A stretch of DNA of 64,000 bases from Saccharopolyspora_C sp047200635 (GTDB lineage Bacteria > Actinomycetota > Actinomycetes > Mycobacteriales > Pseudonocardiaceae). Below the pieces are notes generated by a model. The model saw nothing but the letters and a program-made list of their open reading frames with translations, had not been told where the DNA came from and did not search any database. The translations under genes were made by a program, and so were the position numbers. Shown in pieces: positions 18,401-26,786 of the stretch; the stretch's first letter is position 1; each line of letters starts with the position of its first letter. The stretch covers positions 234,580 to 298,579 of the forward strand of contig NZ_JBJZOI010000003.1 in assembly GCF_047200635.1 (NCBI RefSeq). The letters run 5' to 3'.

Positions 18401-19044
18401 ACGAGCTGGCCACGGCCGGCATCCTGCAGCACGCCGCGGTGGTCTACGGCTACTTCCCGGTGGTCACCGAGGGAAACTCGGTGATCGTGCTGGACAAGGA
18501 GGAGCCCGACGCCGCCGAGCGGACCCGGTTCACCTTCCCGCGCCAGCAGCGCGACCGCAGGCTCAGCCTCGCCGACTTCTTCCGCAGCAGGGAGAAGGCC
18601 GAGGAGACCGGTCAGGTCGACGTGCTGCCGATGCAGCTGGTGACGATGGGCCAGCCCATCGCCGACTACGCCAACGAGCTGTTCGCCAAGAACTCCTACC
18701 GGGACTACCTCGAGGTGCACGGCATGGGCGTGCAGCTGACCGAGGCGCTCGCCGAGTACTGGCACCGCAGGGTGCGCCGGGAGCTGCTGTGGTCCAGCGG
18801 CCGCTCGGTGTCCGACGAGGACCCCCGCGAGGTGACCGAGTTCTTCAAGCTCGGCTACCGCGGCGCCCGCTACTCCTTCGGCTACGGTGCCTGCCCGGAG
18901 ATCGAGGACCGAGCCAAGATCGTCGAGCTGCTGGAGAGCGAGCGGATCGGCGTGCAGCTCTCCGAGGAGTACCAGCTGCACCCCGAGCAGTCCACGGACG
19001 CGATCGTGGCGCACCACCCCGAGGCGAAGTACTTCAACACGTGA
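15418..19044 (+). CDS. metH: Cobalamin-dependent methionine synthase
   Basis: A 1208-residue four-module MetH. The homocysteine domain has Zn ligands C248, C314 and C315 (GGCCGTT). The pterin domain (about 350-620) contains NVGERTNTNGSKKF. The cobalamin domain has DVHDIGKN with H758 as the lower axial Co ligand. The C-terminal SAM-binding reactivation domain includes ELLWSSGR and RGARYSFGYGACPE. It transfers methyl from 5-methyl-THF to homocysteine, restoring methionine for MetK. CTGGAGG precedes GTG 15418. It needs B12; no cobalamin riboswitch is visible in the short upstream spacer. Confidence 0.97.
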   Translation: MAQASVGRGNGMNGVNTNGDTGSGRDPSGFLTALGERVLVADGGMGTALQGYDLSLDDFANLEGCNEILNETRPDVVSGVYRGFLEAGSDAIETNTFGTNLANLGEYGIPERIRDLAEKGARLAREAADEYATKDKPRFVLGSMGPGTKLPTLGHAPYADLRDAYVENVLGMLDGGIDVVLVETSQDLLQTKAAIVAAKRAMARTGRWLPIIAQVTVEQTGTMLVGSEIGAALTALEPLGIDLIGMNCATGPAEMSEHLRVLAQHAQIPISVMPNAGLPELGPNGAVYPLQPDELAQSLAGFVTDFGARLVGGCCGTTGEHVRAVSEAVAELTPRPRTAEVIPAVSSVYQSVPFEQDASILNVGERTNTNGSKKFREAMLDGRYEDCVEIAKAQTREGAHMLDLCVDYVGRDGADDMRELASRLATASTLPIMVDSTEAAVIQAGLEHLGGRCAVNSVNYEDGDGPDSRFQKVMAMVREHGATVVALCIDEEGQARTAEWKLRIAERLIADITGNWGLDESAIIIDCLVFPITTGQEEVRRDGIETIEAIRELKRRHPRVQTTLGLSNVSFGLNPAARQVLNSVFLNECREAGLDSAILNASKILPMSKIEDEQRQVALDLVYDRRAEDYDPLQKLMQLFEGKTASSTGASRAEELAKLPLFERLEKRIVDGERNGLEADLDAAMREKAPLQIVNENLLAGMKVVGDLFGSGQMQLPFVLQSAETMKSAVAYLEPHMEKDDSGGKGKLLLATVKGDVHDIGKNLVDIIVSNNGYDVVNIGIKQPVNAILDAADENQVDVIGMSGLLVKSTVIMKDNLREMNERGIAAKYPVMLGGAALTRSFVENDLDELYQGDVRYAKDAFEGLNLMDRLMSIKRGDAPEINEAEEAKKAERKERHERSKRIAEKRKAEQGPVPDLYDDSVRSDVDTDAPVPTPPFWGSRVVKGVPTADYLALLDERATFFGQWGLRGARKGEGPSYEELVESEGRPRLRYWMDELATAGILQHAAVVYGYFPVVTEGNSVIVLDKEEPDAAERTRFTFPRQQRDRRLSLADFFRSREKAEETGQVDVLPMQLVTMGQPIADYANELFAKNSYRDYLEVHGMGVQLTEALAEYWHRRVRRELLWSSGRSVSDEDPREVTEFFKLGYRGARYSFGYGACPEIEDRAKIVELLESERIGVQLSEEYQLHPEQSTDAIVAHHPEAKYFNT

Positions 19045-19048
19045 GGCC

Positions 19049-19088
19049 GGGGGCGCGGACCAGCGGATTGATCATCGGCGGTCCGCGC
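19049..19088 (+). repeat. Perfect GC hairpin in metH-ahcY spacer
   Basis: GGGCGCGGACC and GGTCCGCGCCC form an 11-bp stem around about 17 nt immediately after metH. The following 80 bp holds shorter GC-rich repeats and then the ahcY ribosome-binding site. I could not match the SAH riboswitch consensus here by eye. Confidence 0.5.
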
Positions 19089-19166
19089 CCGAAGCCGCCC
19101 GAACCCGAGCAGGGAAAACGCCCTGGCAGGGATGGAACCCCAGCGGGGAACTCTAGAAAGGAAATC

Positions 19167-20627
<1,461 letters not shown>

Positions 20628-20640
20628 TCGCTGCCCCGCC

Positions 20641-20674
20641 GACCGCCGCCGCCCCGCCCGGGGCGGCGGCGGTC
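20641..20674 (+). repeat. 15-bp perfect GC hairpin in ahcY-MTHFR spacer
   Basis: GACCGCCGCCGCCCC pairs with GGGGCGGCGGCGGTC around a GCCC loop, 13 bp after ahcY. It could end or thin out transcription before the last gene of the operon. No U tract. Confidence 0.6.
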
Positions 20675-20799
20675 CCCGGCAGTCACGCAACTCCCGTCGA
20701 GCGGCGGCCGCGCCGCGCTCGAATCCCGATTTCCGGCAGCGCGGCGCCCCGAGCGGCCGACGTGCGGTGACCGGCGAGGAAGGAAGACCTGAGGCCGAG

Positions 20800-21684
20800 A
20801 TGAACACGATCGCACTCGAAATGGCACCGCCCGATCTCGACGGTGGACACGAGAAGGCCGTGGAGGAAGGCCGCAAGGTGGCCGCGAACAGCCGCGCCGC
20901 CGGGCTCGCCGACCGCATCGGGCACCTCATGATCCCGGGCATCATCGCCGAGGACGACGACCGTCCGATCGAGATGAAGCCGAAGATGGACGTCATCGAC
21001 TTCTGGAACGCGGTTCGCCCCGAGATCGGCGACGTGAAGGGCCTGTGCACCCAGGTCACCGCGTTCCTCGACAAGCAGCAGCTGGGGGAGCGACTGGTCC
21101 GCCTGCGCGACGCGGGCATGGAGGGCATCGCGTTCGTCGGCGTCCCCCGCACCATGGCCGACGGCGAGGGCGGCGGGGTGCCGCCCACCGACGCGCTCAC
21201 CCAGTTCCAGGACGTCGTCCCGAACCGCGGCTCGATCCTGATCCCCACCCGCGAGGGCGAGCACGGCCGGTTCAACTTCAAGTGCGAGCGCGGCGCGACC
21301 TACGGCATGACGCAGCTGCTGTACTCGGACGCGATCGTCGGGTTCCTCCAGGACTTCGCGGCGAAGACCCCGCACCGGCCGGAGATCCTGCTGTCCTTCG
21401 GCTTCGTGCCCGGCGTCGAGGGCCGTCGCAAGCTGATCGACTGGCTCATCCAGGACCCGGGCAACCCGCTGGTCGAGGCCGAGCAGCGCTTCATCGCCTC
21501 CATCACCGACCTCAGCTTCGAGCAGCGCAAGCAGAAGCTGCTCGACGTCTACAAGCGCGTGCTCGACGGCGTGGCGGAGCTCGGCTTCCCGCTCAGCGTT
21601 CACTTCGAGGCGCCCTACGGGTACTCCAAGCCCGCGTTCGAGGTCTTCGCGGCGATGTTGGAGCACTGGTCCCCGGAAGACTGA
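20800..21684 (+). CDS. Non-canonical (mycobacterial-type) methylenetetrahydrofolate reductase
   Basis: A 294-residue protein resembling the Rv2172c-type MTHFR from memory: MNTIALEMAPPDLDGG start, MIPGIIAEDDDRPIEMKPK, FVGVPRTM, LIPTREGEHGRFNFKC, EILLSFGFVPGVE and LIDWLIQDPGNP. It lacks the usual MetF opening FEFFPP. The mycobacterial enzymes reduce 5,10-methylene-THF to 5-methyl-THF without bound FAD. This supplies MetH, upstream in the same operon. ATG 20800 aligns with the family start; an in-frame GTG at 20767 is the alternative. The role is strengthened by context. Confidence 0.85.
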   Translation: MNTIALEMAPPDLDGGHEKAVEEGRKVAANSRAAGLADRIGHLMIPGIIAEDDDRPIEMKPKMDVIDFWNAVRPEIGDVKGLCTQVTAFLDKQQLGERLVRLRDAGMEGIAFVGVPRTMADGEGGGVPPTDALTQFQDVVPNRGSILIPTREGEHGRFNFKCERGATYGMTQLLYSDAIVGFLQDFAAKTPHRPEILLSFGFVPGVEGRRKLIDWLIQDPGNPLVEAEQRFIASITDLSFEQRKQKLLDVYKRVLDGVAELGFPLSVHFEAPYGYSKPAFEVFAAMLEHWSPED

Positions 21685-21901
21685 TCTCCGGCTGCTGGAC
21701 GAGCTGCCACCGCGGTGCCGCGGCGGAACCTCAGCTGCTTCCTCGCGCGGCTCCTCGCGTGGACAGCCATTTCCTCGCGGGGCATCCACCAGAAGCGGAT
21801 CCCGCGGCGAGGTAGCGGCTGAGGGCTCGCGGCGGTGCTGGGCGCCCCATCATCGGCTTCAGCCGCTGGTGGGGCCAGGGCACCGGCGTGCCGCCCCCAG
21901 C

Positions 21902-22834
21902 TCAGCGGCCCAGGTGGGCGGCGACGTCGGCGATGTCGGCGGGGGTGACCCGGCAGCAGCCGCCGACCAGCATCGCGCCGTCGTCGATCCACCCGGCCAC
22001 CAGCGCCGCGTCGAAGCCGGACGGCCCCGTCCACACCTGGTGGACGGCGTCCCAGCGCTCGCCGCTGTTCGGGTAGACCACCACCGGCTTTCCCGTCACC
22101 TCCCGGGCGATCGGCACCGCGCGGGTCGCGTCGGCGGGGGAGCAGCAGTTCACCCCGACCGCGAGCACGTCGTCCCGGTCCGCCGCGACGGCGAACGCCT
22201 CCTCCAGCGGCTGACCGGCCCGGGTGCGGTCCCCGGCGATCGTGTAGGACAGCCAGGCCGGGACGCCGATCCCGTCGAGCGCGTCGAGCAGCGCCGCGCC
22301 CTCCGCCACGTCCGGCACCGTCTCCAGCGCGAACAGGTCCGGTCCGGCCTCGGCGAAGATCCGCATTCGGGCCCGGTGGAACGCGACCAGCTCGCGGTGG
22401 CCCAGGCCGTAGCGCCCCCGGTACTCCGAGCCGTCGGCGAGCATCGCCCCGTACGGCCCGACCGAGGCCGCCACGAAGCGGCCGGTGCGCTGCGGCGCGG
22501 TCTTGTCGACCCGCTGCGGCACCGGCGCCAGGTGCGCCGCCTCCTGGGCGAGCTCCACGCTGCGCCGCATCAGCTCCGCCGCCTGCTCCCGGCCGATCCC
22601 GTGCGCCGCGAACCCCTCGAAGCTCGCCTGGTACCCGGCGGACTTGGCGACCTCCGCCCCGGCCGCGAAGAAGTCCTCGTGCGTGGCCACGATCTTGTCC
22701 GGCGCGTCGACCAGGTACCGGGCCGACCACAGCCCGCCGGAGAGGTCCGCGCCCCGAGCCTCCAGCGCGGTCGCCAGCCCGCCGTCCAGGATCCGCGGCC
22801 CGTCCTGGAACAGCTCCTGCACCCCGATGCCCAT
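21902..22834 (-). CDS. mmuM: Homocysteine S-methyltransferase
   Basis: A 310-residue single-domain homocysteine methyltransferase. It has the ILDGGLATALEARG start, Zn-ligand Cys at C230 (VGVNCCSP) and C293/C294 (VGGCCR). The family uses S-methylmethionine or SAM as methyl donor and needs no folate or B12. It converges on the betaine operon, with 217 bp between stops, so it is not co-transcribed, but it offers a second route from homocysteine to methionine. No S-methylmethionine permease is adjacent. ATG 22834 gives a family-typical N-terminus. Confidence 0.85.
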   Translation of the reverse strand: MGIGVQELFQDGPRILDGGLATALEARGADLSGGLWSARYLVDAPDKIVATHEDFFAAGAEVAKSAGYQASFEGFAAHGIGREQAAELMRRSVELAQEAAHLAPVPQRVDKTAPQRTGRFVAASVGPYGAMLADGSEYRGRYGLGHRELVAFHRARMRIFAEAGPDLFALETVPDVAEGAALLDALDGIGVPAWLSYTIAGDRTRAGQPLEEAFAVAADRDDVLAVGVNCCSPADATRAVPIAREVTGKPVVVYPNSGERWDAVHQVWTGPSGFDAALVAGWIDDGAMLVGGCCRVTPADIADVAAHLGR

Positions 22835-23200
22835 CCCCGCACGGTAATCCCTCGCCGCCCCGCGCTCCCGCCCGCGAGCGCGTGATCCACCTCGCGCCGC
22901 GCGGCGCGCACCAGGTGCGCCACCGCCCCTCGGCGATGGGGCGGGGCGCAACCCGTCGGCCCGCGCGGAGCCCCGGCCACCACCCCGGAACCACGCCGGG
23001 GAGCGGTGCGGTAGCGGGGTGGGAGCGGTGGTCCGAGCGGGGGAGTCCGCGCGGGGCTGGAGCGGGCCGTGGCGGGAGACCCCCGCGCGACGGTGGCCTC
23101 GCTGGAACCCGTGCGGGCGGAGGCCGCGAAGGGCTCGAACCGGTGGCGGGATGTCGCCAGGGTGCTCCTGGAGCCGTGCCGGCGGCGCGATCATCGCCGC
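22835..23200. other. 366-bp divergent intergenic region
   Basis: Lies between mmuM and the PI-PLC gene. I see only a 14-bp GC palindrome (GCGCCGCGCGGCGC, 22894-22907), not unusual at this GC content. No promoter or operator can be called. Confidence 0.5.
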
Positions 23201-24190
23201 ATGACCGCCTCGACCACCGCCAGGATCGCCGTCACCTTCGCCGCCGCGCTCGCGGCAACCCTCGCGCCCGCGGGGACCGCGCAGGCCGCCACCGCCTACT
23301 GCGAGAGCCTCACCGAGACCTCCCACCCGGACTGGATGGCCGAGTTGTCCGATGACACCAGCCTCGCCGCGCTGTCCGTCCCCGGCACCCACGACACGCT
23401 CTCCCTGCACGGCGGGGCCATCACCCAGACCCAGGAGGACCACGGCGACAGCGCGGAAACGCTCACCGCGCAGCTCGACGCCGGGGTCCGCGCCGTCGAC
23501 ATCCGGGTGCGCCGCGTGGACGACCTGTTCACCATCCACCACGGGACCTTCTACCAGAACGCCAACTTCGCCGACGTGCTGGCGAAAGCCGGGGACTTCC
23601 TCGCCGACCACCCCGGCGAGACGATCCTGATGCGGCTCAAGGCCGAGTGCACCGGTGAACTCGGATCCTGCACCGACGAGAACAGCGACAAGGACACCGC
23701 CGAGATCCTCGACTGGTACCGGGACAACGACCCGAACGGCGGACTGCTGCACAACCCCGCCGAGGACGGGATGCCCGAACTCGGCTCGGTGCGGGGCAAG
23801 ATCGTGCTCGGCTCGTTGCAGGAGGCCCAGGGCGGGCTCGTCGACGGATACGGGCTGTCCCAGTTCACCGACGACAACTGGGGCGAGTACGTGCAGGACG
23901 AGTACGAGGTGCCCACCATCGGCGACATCGACGACAAGTGGAACCACGTGCGCGACCACTGGGACAAGACCAACGACGCCGACTCCGGCGAGATGTTCTG
24001 GAACTTCAGCAGCGGCTCCAGCCTCGGTGCCGTCCCGAAGACCGTCGCCTGCGGCACCGGTGACGTCCGCGGCGTCAACGATCACGCCCTCGACCACCTC
24101 GGCGGCAACGACGTCCCCCGCACCGGCGTCGTGCTGATGGACTTCCCCGGCGCCGAGCTGATCGACGAGATCATCGCCCGCAACTCCTGA
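23201..24190 (+). CDS. Secreted phosphatidylinositol-specific phospholipase C
   Basis: A 329-residue exported protein. A Sec signal peptide of about 29 residues ends at GTAQAA. The PI-PLC X domain follows: SVPGTHDTLS with catalytic H64, a RAVDIRVRR strand and TIHHGTFYQ with the second His pair (113-114). Bacterial PI-PLCs cleave phosphatidylinositol to cyclic inositol phosphate and diacylglycerol without calcium. ATG 23201 begins the signal peptide. Genes on either side give no pathway context. Confidence 0.88.
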   Translation: MTASTTARIAVTFAAALAATLAPAGTAQAATAYCESLTETSHPDWMAELSDDTSLAALSVPGTHDTLSLHGGAITQTQEDHGDSAETLTAQLDAGVRAVDIRVRRVDDLFTIHHGTFYQNANFADVLAKAGDFLADHPGETILMRLKAECTGELGSCTDENSDKDTAEILDWYRDNDPNGGLLHNPAEDGMPELGSVRGKIVLGSLQEAQGGLVDGYGLSQFTDDNWGEYVQDEYEVPTIGDIDDKWNHVRDHWDKTNDADSGEMFWNFSSGSSLGAVPKTVACGTGDVRGVNDHALDHLGGNDVPRTGVVLMDFPGAELIDEIIARNS

Positions 24191-24218
24191 CCCGGCCGAG
24201 ATCTCGCGCGACATCGCC

Positions 24219-24263
24219 CCCGCCGCGTCCGAGGCAGCCGCCGCGCTGACGTGCCGCGGCGGG
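24219..24263 (+). terminator. Possible terminator after PI-PLC gene
   Basis: CCCGCCGCG and CGCGGCGGG form a 9-bp stem with a 27-nt loop. It is flanked by two copies of GATCTCGCGCGA (24200-24211 and 24269-24280), the second within the perfect palindrome TCTCGCGCGAGA. Confidence 0.3.
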
Positions 24264-24419
24264 AGCGCGATCTCGCGCGAGACCCTCCCGGCTCCGGATC
24301 GGACTCGGGGCGCGAGGTCGGACGAGGCGACAGGAGGCGGTCACGGGGCCGCGCGGGTTGGAGGAACGGCGGCCCGGGTACTCGGCGGTCAACGCACACC
24401 GAGCCTCCGGAGGACCGCG

Positions 24420-24857
24420 ATGCCGGCGAAGACCGCCAACGGACCGACCCTGATGCCCGAGACGGAGCGGCTCGCGACCGGCAAGAACTTCGCCTCCGTC
24501 GCCACGATGCTGCCCAGCGGGCGGATCCAGAACCAGGTGATCTGGGTGGACGTCGAGGACGACCAGCTGGTGCTCAACACCGAGACCCACCGGGCCAAGC
24601 ACCTCAACGTCGAGCGCGATCCGCACATCACCGTGCTCATCCGCGACGAGCAGGATCCCTACCGCTACGCGGAAGTGCGCGGGCGCGTCACCCGGACCAC
24701 CGCCGACGAGCGGGCCCGCAACCAGGTCGACGAGCTCGCGCGCAAGTACCTGGGCAGGGACTACCCGCCGGAGGCGATCAAGTCCGAGCGGGTGACCTTG
24801 TGGATCACTCCGGAGCGGCAGACGTTCATCGATCAGAGCAACGGCGTCGCGGACTGA
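24420..24857 (+). CDS. PPOX-class, probably F420-dependent, oxidoreductase
   Basis: A 145-residue split-barrel protein of the pyridoxamine-phosphate-oxidase-like superfamily. The FASVATMLPSGRIQNQVIWVD opening strands, NTETHRAKHLNVERDP with the cofactor phosphate-binding basic residues and VEVRGRVT-like strand (AEVRGRVTRTT) are typical of actinobacterial F420-binding members. GGAGGA precedes ATG 24420. Substrate unknown. The gene stands alone between PI-PLC and a DUF397 gene. Confidence 0.75.
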   Translation: MPAKTANGPTLMPETERLATGKNFASVATMLPSGRIQNQVIWVDVEDDQLVLNTETHRAKHLNVERDPHITVLIRDEQDPYRYAEVRGRVTRTTADERARNQVDELARKYLGRDYPPEAIKSERVTLWITPERQTFIDQSNGVAD

Positions 24858-24988
24858 GAGACCCCCCCCTCGGCGATCGGCCGCCGCGGTCTTCGCGGCC
24901 GGGTGAGGGCGTTGCGACGGCTGCCCACTGGATCCCCCCGGTCGAGCAACGATGATGGATGTGATTCCGGTGCCATTGGGGGGACTGC

Positions 24989-25177
24989 ATGTCCGAGAAG
25001 TGGCACCGAAGCTCCCGCAGCGGGTCCGTGGGCAACTGCGTCGAAGTGGCGAGCCGCGCGGGGATGATCCTGATCCGCGACTCCAAGCAGCCGCACGGGG
25101 CTCGGCTGCGGGTGCCGCCCGAGCGGTGGCGGAGGTTCCTCCTCGTGGTCGGCTCCGAACGGTGGCGCCGTCCCTGA
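24989..25177 (+). CDS. DUF397 small protein
   Basis: A 62-residue protein with the family pattern: WHRSSRSGSVGNCVEVA, then IRDSKQPHGARLRV and WRRFL. DUF397 proteins normally lie next to an XRE-type regulator in actinomycetes and are thought to work with it. Here no XRE gene is adjacent, so this is a solo copy. GGGGGGA lies before ATG 24989. Confidence 0.85.
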   Translation: MSEKWHRSSRSGSVGNCVEVASRAGMILIRDSKQPHGARLRVPPERWRRFLLVVGSERWRRP

Positions 25178-25262
25178 CCGTCCGCGCGCCACCGACCCGG
25201 CGCTGGGGCCCTGTTCGTCCACCGGGTTAACGTGGGGTCCGGTCGGGTGAACGGAGGCGCGG

Positions 25263-26657
25263 ATGGACACGGAGAGCACGCTCGCGGCGCTGCGAGCGCG
25301 GTTGCCGGAGCAGCGGTTGGTGACCGACCCGGAGTCCCTCGGCCGCTACGCGCACGACGAGGCGGAGTGGGCACCGCACGGCACCCCGGCCGCCGTGGTC
25401 CGCCCCACCAGCACCGAAGACGTCGTGGCCGCCGTGCGGGTCTGCGCGGAGCTGGGGGTGCCGGTGGTTCCGCGCGGCGCGGGCACCGGGCTCTCCGGCG
25501 GCGCGAACGCCCTGGACGGTTGCGTGCTGATCTCGTTCGAACAGCTGAACTCCGTACTGGAGATCAACCCGCGCGAGCAGCTCGCCGTCACCCAGCCAGG
25601 CGTGATCAACGACGACTTCCGTGCCGCCTGCCGCGAGCACGGCGCCTGGTACCCGCCGGATCCGGCGAGCTCCCCGTGGTCGACCATCGGCGGCAACGTG
25701 GCCACCAACGCGGGCGGCGTGTGCTGCGTCAAGTACGGCGTGACCCGGGACTACGTCCTGGGCCTGGAGGCCGTCGTGGGCTCGGGCGAGGTGGTCCGGC
25801 TCGGGCGCCGCACCGCCAAGGGCGTCACCGGGTACGACCTCTGCGGGCTGTTCGTCGGCTCGGAGGGCACCCTCGGCGTCATCACCGAGATCACCGTCAA
25901 GCTGTTGTCCGGCGTGCGCGCCCCGGAGCGCACCGTGGTCGGCTACTTCGACTCGCTCATCGACGCGGGGGAGGCCGTCGCGGCCGTCGCCGCCTCCGGG
26001 GTGGTCCCGTCGGCGCTGGAGCTGCTGGACCGGCACTGCCTGCGCGCCGTGGACGAGTGGAAGAACATGGGACTCAGCGCGGAGGCGGAGGTGCTGCTGC
26101 TCGGGCGCTCCGACACCCCCGGTGCGGCCGGGGAGCAGGAAGTCGCGACGCTCGTCGAGTGCTTCGAGAAGGCCGGCGCCACCTTCAGCGCCGCCTCGAC
26201 CGATCAGCACGAGGCCGACGCCCTGTTCGCCGCGCGCAGGCTGGCCTACCCGGCGCTGGAACGCCTCGGCCCGCTGCTGACCGAGGACGTGTGCGTGCCG
26301 CGTGCGCTCGTGCCGGACATGCTCGCGAAGGTCGAGGCCGCCGCCAGGCGGCACGACACCCGCATCGCCAACATCGCGCACGCGGGGGACGGCAACCTGC
26401 ACCCGCTGATCATCACTCCTGCCGGCGACGACGCGGCGAAGCACCGGGCGCAGCGCGCGTTCGACGACCTCGTCGCCGACGCGATCTCGCTCGGCGGCAC
26501 CGTCAGCGGCGAGCACGGGATCGGGCTGCTCAAGCGGGCCGGGTTGCACGACGAGTTGGGCCCCACCGTGGTCGGCATGCACCACGCGGTGAAGAACGCC
26601 CTGGACCCGGCCGGGATCTTCAATCCGGGCAAGGTCTTCGGCGACCCCGGCCGGTGA
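25263..26657 (+). CDS. FAD-linked oxidase, GlcD/D-lactate dehydrogenase type
   Basis: A 464-residue VAO-family flavoprotein. The FAD PP-loop region reads PRGAGTGLSGGANAL, followed by PASSPWSTIGGNVATNAGG and GSEGTLGVITEITVKL. The C-terminal half has NIAHAGDGNLHPL and SGEHGIGLLKR, with His and Glu typical of D-2-hydroxyacid dehydrogenases (glycolate, D-lactate, D-2-hydroxyglutarate). No GlcE/GlcF partners or Fe-S domain are nearby, so it probably acts alone. GGAGGCG precedes ATG 25263. Confidence 0.88.
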   Translation: MDTESTLAALRARLPEQRLVTDPESLGRYAHDEAEWAPHGTPAAVVRPTSTEDVVAAVRVCAELGVPVVPRGAGTGLSGGANALDGCVLISFEQLNSVLEINPREQLAVTQPGVINDDFRAACREHGAWYPPDPASSPWSTIGGNVATNAGGVCCVKYGVTRDYVLGLEAVVGSGEVVRLGRRTAKGVTGYDLCGLFVGSEGTLGVITEITVKLLSGVRAPERTVVGYFDSLIDAGEAVAAVAASGVVPSALELLDRHCLRAVDEWKNMGLSAEAEVLLLGRSDTPGAAGEQEVATLVECFEKAGATFSAASTDQHEADALFAARRLAYPALERLGPLLTEDVCVPRALVPDMLAKVEAAARRHDTRIANIAHAGDGNLHPLIITPAGDDAAKHRAQRAFDDLVADAISLGGTVSGEHGIGLLKRAGLHDELGPTVVGMHHAVKNALDPAGIFNPGKVFGDPGR

Positions 26658-26720
26658 CCCGCCCGCGCTCTCCGCACCCATGAACGACGTGTTCCGGGGT
26701 GCGAGCCGACCTAGCATGGT

Positions 26721-26758
26721 GGGTGCCGGCGGTGCAGGGGAGTGCACCGTCGGCACCC
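26721..26758. terminator. Bidirectional terminator hairpin
   Basis: GGGTGCCGGCGGTGCA and TGCACCGTCGGCACCC pair over 16 positions with one mismatch, loop GGGGAG. It lies between the convergent GlcD-like and E1 genes, where a shared terminator is expected. Confidence 0.7.
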
Positions 26759-26786
26759 CGCGGTCCGCGGGACCGGAGCCGCGCGA

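Noticed and set aside
14350..19017. Very long open frame on the minus strand opposite adoK and metH
   Set aside because: It is the GC-rich shadow of adoK/metH: low-complexity His/Val/Leu/Arg-rich product, no recognisable domain, and it spans two well-supported genes.
19045..19166. SAH or SAM riboswitch in front of ahcY (and in the spacer before metK)
   Set aside because: The spacers contain GC hairpins, but I could not match conserved riboswitch core sequences by eye. An Infernal search with SAM and SAH riboswitch models would settle it; a significant hit would overturn this.
24200..24282. Two copies of GATCTCGCGCGA around a hairpin after the PI-PLC gene, as a possible mobile-element footprint
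   Set aside because: No transposase or matching terminal repeats nearby; short GC-rich repeats are expected here. Kept only as a weak terminator.
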